A stretch of DNA of 8,115 nucleotides from Helicobacteraceae bacterium (GTDB taxonomy: Bacteria > Campylobacterota > Campylobacteria > Campylobacterales > Sulfurimonadaceae): assembly GCA_027056525.1 (NCBI GenBank), contig JALUKO010000266.1:1-8115 (forward strand), given 5' to 3'. Both the position numbers and the translations under genes were made by a program. Below the pieces are notes generated by a model. That model was given only the letters and a program-made list of their open reading frames with translations, made no database searches and was not told where the DNA came from. Of the stretch, positions 1-6,087 are shown piece after piece; the first letter of the stretch is position 1; the number at the start of each line of letters is the position of its first letter.

Positions 1-33
1 AACACTCAACTTTTATGTTAAAACAGCAAAGCG

Positions 34-46
34 GACGCGTATTATA
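34..46 (-). promoter_or_regulatory. leftward -10 element with GC-rich discriminator
   Basis: On the minus strand TATAAT (complement of 41-46) is followed at once by ACGCGTCCGC, a GC-rich patch in an otherwise AT-rich region. A perfect -10 followed by a GC-rich discriminator is typical of stringently controlled promoters for stable RNA or ribosomal protein genes. Transcription would start near 34 and leave the window to the left, so the target gene is not visible. I found no convincing -35 box. The rest of 1-123 holds no gene that I can see and no hairpin terminator for the leftward gene that ends at 124. Confidence 0.35.
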
Positions 47-123
47 CTCAATACAATGTAAAAGATTTATTAAGCGTATTATTTTTGTCTAGTTTTATGA
101 AATTTTAAGTAAATTTATAGCAT

Positions 124-468
124 TTAATCCCATACAATACTCACGCCGTATTCACTATCTAAAATTATTTGTTTATTGTAGTAGATCTTTTTACCGTATT
201 TTTTGCTCAATAGCTCCACTTCCAAGCTCTTCTCTTTTAAAAGTGTTCTCACTTCTTTATATGAAAGCCATTTCCCATAGCGTGCAAGTGAGTTTTGCCA
301 AATTTTAAAATCACACCTTGCATCTTCTGTAAGTTCGTACATCTCACCATCTTCTGTTTTCCATTTGGCATTTGTGCATGCATACAGTTTTACTTTCTTT
401 CCCCGGACCTCTTTGTCGCGTACCTCTATGTGACCATCTGCGCAACAAGGACATTTACCAAGAAGCAT
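124..468 (-). CDS. small zinc-ribbon / topoisomerase C-terminal-like domain protein
   Basis: Encodes 114 residues. The N-terminal half has the cysteine pattern of a topoisomerase-type zinc ribbon: Cys6, Cys8 and Cys9 in CPCC, Cys31 in LYACT, and Cys52 in RCDFKIW. The second half (about residues 60-114) has GKWLSYKEVRTLLKEK, then KKYGKKIYYNKQIILD, then YGVSIVWD. This matches by eye the 'GK.ls..ev..LL..g ... SK.GKkF.a.lvld' repeat at the C-terminus of type IA topoisomerases (topoisomerase III group). No catalytic topoisomerase domain is present and the ORF has its own start, so this is a free-standing tail domain, presumably cytoplasmic and nucleic-acid binding (inferred). The ATG at 468 is preceded by a good Shine-Dalgarno, GGAGAG. 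A weak minus-strand -10 (TACAAT, complement of 508-513) could serve it. It appears monocistronic. The function is unknown; the domain match is by pattern recognition only. Confidence 0.8.
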   Translation of the reverse strand: MLLGKCPCCADGHIEVRDKEVRGKKVKLYACTNAKWKTEDGEMYELTEDARCDFKIWQNSLARYGKWLSYKEVRTLLKEKSLEVELLSKKYGKKIYYNKQIILDSEYGVSIVWD

Positions 469-540
469 ATTTTCTCTCCATCCATCTATTTGATTTAAAT
501 CTTTTTTATTGTAAAATAAAATTGACTTTTATCTTTATTT

Positions 541-568
541 TATTGCTATGTGCAATATTTTTTTCTTT
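541..568 (+). terminator. hairpin plus T-run, terminator-like
   Basis: TATTGC (541-546) and GCAATA (552-557) form a perfect 6-bp stem around a 5-nt loop, followed by seven T, a C and three more T. That is the shape of a rho-independent terminator on the plus strand, although the stem is short with only two G-C pairs. There is no rightward gene upstream of it: the gene to the left runs leftward. The rest of 469-680 holds the upstream regions of the two flanking genes, an 8-bp palindrome CAGCGCTG at 584-591 and AT-rich sequence, and no ORF with coding character. Confidence 0.3.
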
Positions 569-624
569 AAAGAGCACAAAAGCCAGCGCTGAATAAAAAA
601 ATTAATACTTTTTTATAAAATTAA

Positions 625-654
625 TTTACTTAATTGGCTTAACTCATGTATAAT
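625..654 (+). promoter_or_regulatory. sigma70-type promoter of the Sel1-repeat gene
   Basis: A perfect TATAAT lies at 649-654, preceded after 18 bp by TTTACT (625-630, a 4/6 match to TTGACA). The predicted start near 661 leaves a leader of about 20 nt carrying the Shine-Dalgarno GGGAGAG (668-674) before the ATG at 681. A strong -10 with a poor -35 in A/T-rich surroundings is usual in Campylobacterota. Confidence 0.55.
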
Positions 655-680
655 GTCAAAAAAACAAGGGAGAGAATTCT

Positions 681-1196
681 ATGTTAAAACATATTTTAGT
701 TGTATCAGCTTTGATTATAACTTTATTTGCAAACAATTACGAAAGAGGTGATGAAGCCTATGAAGAGGGAGATATTAAAAAAGCTGTTACATTTTGGAAA
801 ACCGGTGCTAAATACGGAGAGGTTGATTCACAATTTATGCTAGGTTTTCTTTATCTTCAAGGCGAAGATATTCCACTAGATACACAAAAGGCAGCAACAC
901 TCTTGGCAAAAGCTTTCGATCATGGAAGTGAAACCATAAGAATCACTATCGCACTTGCATATTATAAGAACAAGGCACATGCTCCAGCGGACATCAAAGC
1001 CCTAGAGCAGTTTGAAAAAGCCATTGACAAACAAGGGCGCATTGCCCAGTACAATCTCGGTATGCTTTTTATAACCGGTGATGCAGATATAAAAAATATG
1101 AAAAAAGGTGCTGCGCTTATTAAAAAAGCAAAAGATGCAGGTCTTTTAGAGGCTAAAGAAGCATGGTCTCAATACAATCTCAAAAAATATATATAA
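681..1196 (+). CDS. exported Sel1-repeat (SLR/TPR-like) protein
   Basis: Encodes 171 residues. Residues 1-17 form a short signal peptide (Lys3, hydrophobic stretch ILVVSALIITLF, likely cut after Ala17), so the mature protein should be periplasmic. From residue 20 onward it is a helical-repeat solenoid: a first helix pair (YERGDEAYEEG ... AVTFWKTGAKYG) and then three Sel1-like units of about 35 residues (roughly 47-82, 83-119, 120-154), each with an A/S-x-x-x-LG- or A-L-A-Y-type helix, a variable loop and an A-x-x-L/F-x-K-A helix. Sel1-repeat proteins are usually protein-interaction scaffolds; no enzymatic motif is visible. No cysteine-rich pattern of the Helicobacter Hcp type is present, since there are no cysteines at all. 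The start is supported by GGGAGAG seven bases upstream. It appears to be transcribed alone. The partner is unknown. Confidence 0.88.
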   Translation: MLKHILVVSALIITLFANNYERGDEAYEEGDIKKAVTFWKTGAKYGEVDSQFMLGFLYLQGEDIPLDTQKAATLLAKAFDHGSETIRITIALAYYKNKAHAPADIKALEQFEKAIDKQGRIAQYNLGMLFITGDADIKNMKKGAALIKKAKDAGLLEAKEAWSQYNLKKYI

Positions 1197-1274
1197 AGAT
1201 GCATATAGTGTAAGCTTGCCATATTATTTATGGTCTGCTTGCAATCTTTGCTACACACTTGTGTAAAGTTTCGC

Positions 1275-1280
1275 TAAAAT
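1275..1280 (+). promoter_or_regulatory. -10 element placing the transcript start at the ATG
   Basis: TAAAAT (5/6 match to TATAAT) ends 6 bases before the ATG at 1287, so the usual spacing puts +1 on or next to the A of the ATG. The bases between show no Shine-Dalgarno. The first three bases of this -10 (TAA, 1275-1277) are an in-frame stop, and no other start codon lies between it and 1287, so the start codon cannot be moved upstream. I see no good -35 at 16-18 bp. Confidence 0.45.
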
Positions 1281-1286
1281 TCCGTT

Positions 1287-2537
1287 ATGAATTCATATGC
1301 CGATAAATTTAATGCTGCCATTACACATACTTTTTTCTCAAAACTGCCAACTTCTGAACAAGATTTCATAAAACAAAAAGCGTTTTTTTACAAATTTTCT
1401 TTTCAAGAACTCAAACAGATCATAGATATGGCACGTGACCTGCAAATGTGGGATGAACACACTCTTCACACAATATTTCCAGAGCATGAGCAAAAAAAAG
1501 TTGTTTTCTCACGGCTTAAAAAAAACTATGAAGCTCTTAGAAGTAAGCCAAACTCCTACGAGAAGTTTACACCAAAAAATATTGCGCAGGAACAAAGGTA
1601 TACTTTCAAGGTGGCTGAAAAAGAGGGCTTTGGTCTTGGACTCTGTCCCGTAGCAAGTGAAAAAACACGCTGTTGTAACCTTTTGACACTAGATGCTGTG
1701 GAGAGTTGCGGTTTTGACTGCTCTTATTGCTCCATACAAAGTTTTTACAACCAAAACACCATCACCTTTGACAGTAGCTTTTCTCAAAAACTTAAAAATC
1801 TCAATCTTGATCAAAACAAAACCTACCATATCGGTACAGGTCAAGCTTCTGACTCGCTTATGTTTGGCAACAAAGAGGGTGTTTTAGATGCCTTGTTCAC
1901 CTTTGCCAAAGAAAATCCAAATGTTCTTTTGGAGTTTAAAACCAAGTCAGACAATATCACATATATTTTGCAAAACGATGTTCCTAAAAACATACTCTGC
2001 ACCTGGAGTCTTAACACCCCAACAATCATCAAAAATGAAGAACATTTAAGTGCTTCACTCACAAAACGATTGAAAGCCGCTAGAAAAGTAGCCGACAAAG
2101 GTGTCAAGGTGGGTTTTCACTTCCATCCCATAGTGGAGTATGAAAACTACTTAAATGAATACGGGGCAGTCTATACAGAGCTTATGCAAACTTTTACTCC
2201 TCAAGAGGTTGCACTCGTAAGTTTTGGTACACTTACATTTATAAAACCGGTAATCAAACAACTCAGAGAAAGAGAGTTTAAAAGTAAAATAACACAAATG
2301 CCCTTTGAAGATGCAAGCGGTAAAAGCTCTTACCCTTATGCTACTAAAGTGGAGATGTTCAAACATGCTTATGAGAGTTTTCAACCTTGGCATAAAGATG
2401 TCTTTTTTTATCTTTGTATGGAAGAGCATTCTATGTGGAAAGAGAGCTTTGGCTACCAATATGCCACCAATAACGATTTTGAAAGAGCTATGCTGCATGC
2501 ATACTGCCAAAAGATCGGTATAGATTATTTGTTATAA
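1287..2537 (+). CDS. SPL-like (SplB/COG1533-type) radical SAM protein
   Basis: Encodes 416 residues. The radical SAM [4Fe-4S] motif is CxxxCxxC at Cys141, Cys145 and Cys148 (CGFDCSYC). Just before it lie Cys120 and the pair Cys129-Cys130 (LCPVASEKTRCCNLLTLD), the layout seen ahead of the cluster in spore photoproduct lyase relatives. Downstream are HIGTGQASDSL (181-191), a family hallmark, LLEFKTKS (214-221), the barrel strand CTWSLN, KAARKVADKGVKVGFHFHPI (263-282), and a C-terminal FYLCMEEHSMW (374-384). Radical SAM enzymes cleave S-adenosylmethionine to a 5'-deoxyadenosyl radical. The sporulation enzyme uses a cysteine about 43 residues after the cluster as hydrogen donor; here there is no cysteine between 149 and 237, so repair of spore photoproduct is doubtful. 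The organism type does not make spores. The start is fixed by an in-frame stop 12 bases upstream. It forms an operon with the NnrS-family gene 10 bases downstream, whose Shine-Dalgarno overlaps this stop codon. The substrate is unknown. Confidence 0.85.
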   Translation: MNSYADKFNAAITHTFFSKLPTSEQDFIKQKAFFYKFSFQELKQIIDMARDLQMWDEHTLHTIFPEHEQKKVVFSRLKKNYEALRSKPNSYEKFTPKNIAQEQRYTFKVAEKEGFGLGLCPVASEKTRCCNLLTLDAVESCGFDCSYCSIQSFYNQNTITFDSSFSQKLKNLNLDQNKTYHIGTGQASDSLMFGNKEGVLDALFTFAKENPNVLLEFKTKSDNITYILQNDVPKNILCTWSLNTPTIIKNEEHLSASLTKRLKAARKVADKGVKVGFHFHPIVEYENYLNEYGAVYTELMQTFTPQEVALVSFGTLTFIKPVIKQLREREFKSKITQMPFEDASGKSSYPYATKVEMFKHAYESFQPWHKDVFFYLCMEEHSMWKESFGYQYATNNDFERAMLHAYCQKIGIDYLL

Positions 2538-2547
2538 AAGGAAACGC

Positions 2548-3744
2548 ATGTCTTGTTCAACAACACAAATACAAAACCAGAACTATTTTTTATCACAACC
2601 TCATCAACCCTTTTTCGTACTTGGGATTGTAAACGCTATTGTTGTTATGCTTCTTTTTGCACTCAACTACAAAGGTGTTGTAGATCTTCATACAAACACA
2701 CTCAACATCCATGTATATACCATGATCTTTATGGTATTTACCAATGTTTTCACCGGTTTTTTGTTTACGACATTCCCCCGCTTTTGCCAAAGTGCAACCA
2801 TAGATAAAGCCTACTACACAAAGATATTTTACGGAAATGTTCTAGGCACGCTGTTGTTTGTTGTGGGTGCTTTACTAAACTTCTATATCGTTATAGCGTC
2901 TATGCTCATTTTATTTACCTCCCAAGCTTTTATAGTGTACAAACTGCACGCTATCTATACACACTCTGTAGTTCCTGCAAAGGAAGATCAGTACTGGATC
3001 ATGATGGCTCAGTACTTTGGGATTTTTTCTCATCTGCTCTTTTTACTTTCACTTGGGTTTGAAAGTTTGCAAAACCTTGCTGTTACACTTTCTTTTTATA
3101 TGTACCTTATCTTTTTAACTTTCAGTGTAGCACAAAGAATGATCCCGTTTTTTGCTCACTCTTTTGAGCAAAAAGATCCAAGACTTGTCAGTACCGTGTT
3201 TGTTTTATTTCTTGCTAAGTCACTTCTCATGCTTTTTAACGAGTACACTTTCATCAAAGTTGCCGAGATCATTCTCGATCTTCTTTTAGCCCTGTATCTG
3301 CTCAACGAATTTTTAAGATGGAAGCTTCCGCTTTTTACCTCACAGCCCATTATGTGGGTACTTTTTCTTGGTCTATTTTGGCTACCGAGTGCGCTCTTTA
3401 TCGGGTCACTAAGCCTTCTTGCTGAACTTTTTTTAGATACAAGTTTTTACTTTTTAGATATCCATCTGATTGCCATTGGTTTTTTAACTACTATACTCAT
3501 AGGGTTTGGTACGAGAGTAACACTTGGTCATGCAGGGCAGTCTCCACATGCAGACTCTTTTGCTACAAATCTTTTTTGGTTTGTGCAGGTGGTAGTCGTT
3601 ATGAGAGCTTTGTATAGTGTTAACATCGCTTTTGGATGGGATGTGAGCTTTTTATTTGATATCGCTTTTAGTGCGTGGCTTCTTTTGTTTATAGCATGGG
3701 GAGCACGTTACGCAAAAGTTTTAATCTTTGGAAGTAAACTCTAA
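2548..3744 (+). CDS. NnrS-family heme/copper membrane protein
   Basis: Encodes 398 residues, the usual length of the family, and is strongly hydrophobic with about 10-12 predicted membrane helices. Family marks in order: PFFVLGI near the N-terminus (21-27); His55 at the start of a helix ending GFLFTTFPRF (70-79), matching the family's 'H...GFllTA.p.W'; QRMIPFFAHSF (196-206), matching 'gRriiPFFt'; PIMWVLFLGLFWLP (267-280); and HLIAIGFLTTILIGFGTRVT (306-325) followed by LGHAGQ, matching 'HalxxGaigtmilavmtRvsLGHtGr'. Conserved histidines His55, His306 and His328 are candidate metal or heme ligands. NnrS from Rhodobacter is a heme- and copper-containing protein expressed with nitric oxide metabolism and is implicated in resistance to nitrosative stress. 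AAAGGAAA lies just upstream of the ATG and overlaps the stop of the preceding gene, so translation is probably coupled. Its residue 80 cysteine replaces the tryptophan-rich segment of classical NnrS, so this is a divergent member. Confidence 0.88.
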   Translation: MSCSTTQIQNQNYFLSQPHQPFFVLGIVNAIVVMLLFALNYKGVVDLHTNTLNIHVYTMIFMVFTNVFTGFLFTTFPRFCQSATIDKAYYTKIFYGNVLGTLLFVVGALLNFYIVIASMLILFTSQAFIVYKLHAIYTHSVVPAKEDQYWIMMAQYFGIFSHLLFLLSLGFESLQNLAVTLSFYMYLIFLTFSVAQRMIPFFAHSFEQKDPRLVSTVFVLFLAKSLLMLFNEYTFIKVAEIILDLLLALYLLNEFLRWKLPLFTSQPIMWVLFLGLFWLPSALFIGSLSLLAELFLDTSFYFLDIHLIAIGFLTTILIGFGTRVTLGHAGQSPHADSFATNLFWFVQVVVVMRALYSVNIAFGWDVSFLFDIAFSAWLLLFIAWGARYAKVLIFGSKL

Positions 3745-3763
3745 ATCACCTCAAAGAGGTGAT
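3745..3763. terminator. hairpin between convergent genes
   Basis: ATCACCTC-AAA-GAGGTGAT is a perfect 8-bp stem with a 3-nt loop. It begins at the base after the NnrS stop codon and ends 5 bases before the stop of the opposing lipoprotein gene. Its position suggests a shared bidirectional terminator. The T-run is missing on the plus side and weak (TTAGAGTTT) on the minus side, so termination may be inefficient or use another mechanism. Confidence 0.55.
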
Positions 3764-3768
3764 AAAGA

Positions 3769-5100
3769 CTACTCAACAACCTCTACTGCCGGTTCCTCTT
3801 CTGGGCTCTGAACCTCTTGAGTACCTGTTTCCTGAGGTGTGCTTTGCGGCGGAGCAACTACTTCTTCAACAGCTTTAACTTCTTCAACTTTTTGCTCTTC
3901 TTCAATCTTTGGCTGTTGTACTTCATTGTCAACACCGGTGGTGCTCTTTTGATCTGGCTGCAGCTCTGCTGTATCAACCTCTGAGCTTACTTCTTGAGAC
4001 GTTAGATCCTCTTGCGGTATTTGCAGTGTTGCATTATTGTCGAATTCTTCCACACTCTCTTGCACTGTTGCATTATTATCAGGCTCTTTGACATTCTCCT
4101 GTGTAACTTCCACCTCTATCTTAGCTTCTGGAAGCTCTGTACTCTCAACAACGGGCTCTTTGCTCTGCACTGCAACAACCTTTTGCTCCTCTGCGTTTGG
4201 TTGCACCCTTTGAAGCTCTTGCAAGTAGTCAATTTTTTCATATATCGGAAGTGGCAAGATAGTTCTGCTTTGTTCTTTATAGTTAAGCTCTGCAAGTCTT
4301 CTGTGCAGCTTTGCAAAATAAGCTTCCTGTTCATCCTCATTGAGCTCTCTTAGATGAAAAACATCCTTTGCCAATGTTTGTGCATACTGCGCAGCGTTAT
4401 TTGTCTCTTTGGCAAGCCGTTGCACCATTTCACGGTTGTCAGGTTCTTTTTTTATTCTCAAACGTGACGAGTCATAGAGTTTTTGTGCTTTTTCAAAATG
4501 CAGCGGTACCAATTCATCAAGATCATCATCTTCCATATTTTCCAAAATGATCTTTGCACGATTAATATTTCTATAAACAACAGCATCTCCATAAAGATCT
4601 TTGGCTTCTTCCATAACTGTTTTTTTATCTTCCAAAGCTTGGGATGTCTCTCTTTTATCTATAAGAACGATCAAGTCTTTGTAATCATCTTGAAAATTAT
4701 CGTATCGGTCTGCAAAGATCTCTTTTGTATTTTGCACCTGCATCCGTTTATCTATATCTGCAACATCCGAGAGATATTTTTTCACCATTTTTTTTGTTTC
4801 ATAAGCGTCTTCAAGTGCTTTTTTTGCCTGTAGATACGCTTGCATTTTTTCATCTTTTTTTTCGGCATCGAGCGCTTCCTGATAGTACTCCTGTGCCAAC
4901 TCTATACTGTAAGGGGCATACACAAGCAACTCATCTGTATTCATCCCCTCATGCAGCTTCTCAGCGAAGTGATCTATGTTTGAAAGATCAAACTGTTGCA
5001 CCTCTTGTTGTTGCTGAGGGGTCAATGTGGCACCCCCACCACACCCGCTAAATGTTGCAACCACAACAAACGCCGCCAAACTCAATTTTATACTATTCAT
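3769..5100 (-). CDS. lipoprotein with helical body and acidic repetitive tail
   Basis: Encodes 443 residues. A lipoprotein signal peptide (MNSIKLSLAAFVVVATFSGC) ends at a lipobox with Cys20, followed by GGG. Residues 50-275 are highly charged and predicted almost wholly helical. Two segments resemble each other: YAPYSIELAQEYYQEALDA (61-79) and LVPLHFEKAQKLYDSSRLR (197-215), each followed by a helix rich in A/K/Q. The pattern is similar to the DUF4398-type periplasmic helical domain of OmpA-linked lipoproteins; this is a weak, by-eye match. Residues 300-443 are rich in Glu, Val, Gln and Pro, nearly without aromatic residues, and probably disordered, with a 13-residue tandem repeat. It is likely anchored in the outer or inner membrane facing the periplasm. 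An excellent Shine-Dalgarno, AAGGTGGAG, precedes the ATG. It is monocistronic, convergent with NnrS and divergent from the S1 protein. No enzymatic motif is seen; a structural or envelope role is a guess. Confidence 0.85.
   Translation of the reverse strand: MNSIKLSLAAFVVVATFSGCGGGATLTPQQQQEVQQFDLSNIDHFAEKLHEGMNTDELLVYAPYSIELAQEYYQEALDAEKKDEKMQAYLQAKKALEDAYETKKMVKKYLSDVADIDKRMQVQNTKEIFADRYDNFQDDYKDLIVLIDKRETSQALEDKKTVMEEAKDLYGDAVVYRNINRAKIILENMEDDDLDELVPLHFEKAQKLYDSSRLRIKKEPDNREMVQRLAKETNNAAQYAQTLAKDVFHLRELNEDEQEAYFAKLHRRLAELNYKEQSRTILPLPIYEKIDYLQELQRVQPNAEEQKVVAVQSKEPVVESTELPEAKIEVEVTQENVKEPDNNATVQESVEEFDNNATLQIPQEDLTSQEVSSEVDTAELQPDQKSTTGVDNEVQQPKIEEEQKVEEVKAVEEVVAPPQSTPQETGTQEVQSPEEEPAVEVVE
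4021..4098 (-). repeat. two tandem 39-bp (13-codon) repeats in the lipoprotein tail
   Basis: In coding orientation, copy one (4060-4098) encodes ENVKEPDNNATVQ and copy two (4021-4059) encodes ESVEEFDNNATLQ. At DNA level, 4022-4038 and 4061-4077 differ at one base in 17. The repeat is in frame, so changing copy number would lengthen or shorten the acidic tail without breaking the protein. Confidence 0.8.
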
Positions 5101-5131
5101 TCTCCACCTTTATTAAAATATCACTATGATC

Positions 5132-5137
5132 GTTATA
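5132..5137 (-). promoter_or_regulatory. possible -10 of the lipoprotein gene
   Basis: On the minus strand the sequence AGTATATAACG contains TATAAC (complement of 5132-5137), a 5/6 match to TATAAT, about 30 bases upstream of the ATG. TATATA, overlapping it, is an alternative. I see no clear -35. The 136-bp gap 5101-5236 therefore carries two back-to-back promoters and no gene. Confidence 0.3.
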
Positions 5138-5201
5138 TACTAATCTTGAGTATTTTGCCATAGATTTACTTACGCAAATGTAAATTTTATCGATATAAAG
5201 A

Positions 5202-5207
5202 TATAAT
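5202..5207 (+). promoter_or_regulatory. -10 element of the S1-domain gene
   Basis: A perfect TATAAT sits in GATATAATACACC. The predicted start near 5214 leaves a leader of about 23 nt with the Shine-Dalgarno AAGGA (5226-5230). The -35 position holds TGTAAA (5179-5184, 17-bp spacing), a poor match. Confidence 0.5.
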
Positions 5208-5236
5208 ACACCAAACGGAATTACCAAGGAAAACAA

Positions 5237-6085
5237 TTGACACTAAGCCCCCATTTAGAACTAGGACACATAAACACTTTACGAGTTGACAGACAAACGC
5301 CTCACGGTCTGTTTTTAATGGCAGAGGACACAAATGATGTTCTTTTGCCCCAAGCCTATGTCACAGAGGATATGGTTGAAGATACTCTTATAGAGGTCTT
5401 TTTATATACTGACTCAGAAGACAGACTCATCGCAACAACCAAAACACCAAAAGCGATGCTCGATGGTTTTGCACTGATGGAAGTGGTCGATGTAGCACCC
5501 TTTGGCGCTTTTATGGACTGGGGACTTCTCAAAGATCTTCTTGTGCCTAACATGTTGCAAAAAACACCTTTTCATATAGGTGAGAAACGCTTTATCAAGG
5601 TAGTTTACGATGAAAGAACACACCGCCTTGTAGGCAGTGAAAAACTTGGTGACTTTTTTCAAAGACGTGTGCAGGGGCTCAAAAAAGATCAAAAGGTTGA
5701 GATCCTCATCATTGCAAAAACCCCACTTGGCTACAAATGTATTGTTGAGGGAAAATATGAGGGGCTTATCTACCATAATGAAATCTTTGAAAACATAGAG
5801 CTCGGCGCTTCTAAAAAAGCATTTATCAAAACGATTCGACGAGATGGCAATATAGACCTTTCTTTGCGAAAAAGCGGTGCAAAGAACAGTGCCTCTGCAT
5901 CTGAGAAAGTACTTGCGCTTCTCAAAGAAAACAACGGGATCATGCCTTACAATTATAAAAGTGATGCCGAACTGATCAAAGAGACCTTTGGTATGAGTAA
6001 AAAAGATTTCAAACGCTCCTTGACAACACTTCAAGATGCAAATAAAATTGAGATCAAAGATACCGGTATCTATCTAAAGGGGTAA
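5237..6085 (+). CDS. CvfB-like S1-domain RNA-binding protein
   Basis: Encodes 282 residues, close to the roughly 300 of CvfB/YitL. Three S1-like OB folds followed by a C-terminal winged helix are recognisable. S1-1 is about 5-70 (LGHINTLRVDR ... GLFLMAE ... VLLPQAYV). S1-2 is about 75-140, with the best S1 signature (DVAPFGAFMDWGLLKDLLVP, then HRLVGSEKL). S1-3 is about 150-213 (EILIIAKTPLGYKCIVEG, YEGLIYHNEIF, then GNIDLSLRK). The winged helix is about 220-282, with MPYNYKSDAELIKETFGMSKKDFKR and IEIKDTGIYL closing it. Relatives bind RNA and affect expression of virulence and other genes in Firmicutes; the role in this lineage is not established. The start codon is TTG, supported by AAGGA six bases upstream. 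The stop lies two bases before the next ATG, so the two genes are almost certainly cotranscribed. Confidence 0.88.
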   Translation: MTLSPHLELGHINTLRVDRQTPHGLFLMAEDTNDVLLPQAYVTEDMVEDTLIEVFLYTDSEDRLIATTKTPKAMLDGFALMEVVDVAPFGAFMDWGLLKDLLVPNMLQKTPFHIGEKRFIKVVYDERTHRLVGSEKLGDFFQRRVQGLKKDQKVEILIIAKTPLGYKCIVEGKYEGLIYHNEIFENIELGASKKAFIKTIRRDGNIDLSLRKSGAKNSASASEKVLALLKENNGIMPYNYKSDAELIKETFGMSKKDFKRSLTTLQDANKIEIKDTGIYLKG

Positions 6086-6087
6086 GT

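Noticed and set aside
598..626. Inverted repeat AAATTAAT / ATTAATTT upstream of the Sel1-repeat gene
   Set aside because: It consists only of A and T in an AT-rich promoter region and is expected by chance.
1207..1260. Imperfect inverted repeat (AAGC..CCAT / ATGG..GCTT) after the Sel1-repeat gene as a terminator
   Set aside because: The stem is broken by a 3x3 internal loop and there is no T-run behind it.
1493..1530. Runs of eight A in the radical SAM gene, and runs of eight T in the lipoprotein gene, as phase-variation tracts
   Set aside because: They are short A/T runs coding for lysine, common in AT-rich genomes. Phase-variable tracts in this phylum are usually longer G/C runs, and both genes are intact.
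1287..2537. Annotation as a true spore photoproduct lyase or DNA photolyase
   Set aside because: There is no donor cysteine in the expected region, the lineage does not sporulate, and no photolyase FAD-binding motif is present.
4012..4353. 113-codon rightward open frame opposite the lipoprotein tail, and other long open frames antisense to the radical SAM, S1 and kinase genes
   Set aside because: They lie wholly within well-supported genes, have cysteine/leucine/phenylalanine-rich compositions typical of antisense frames over AT-rich or Glu/Gln-rich coding sequence, and have no convincing ribosome binding sites.
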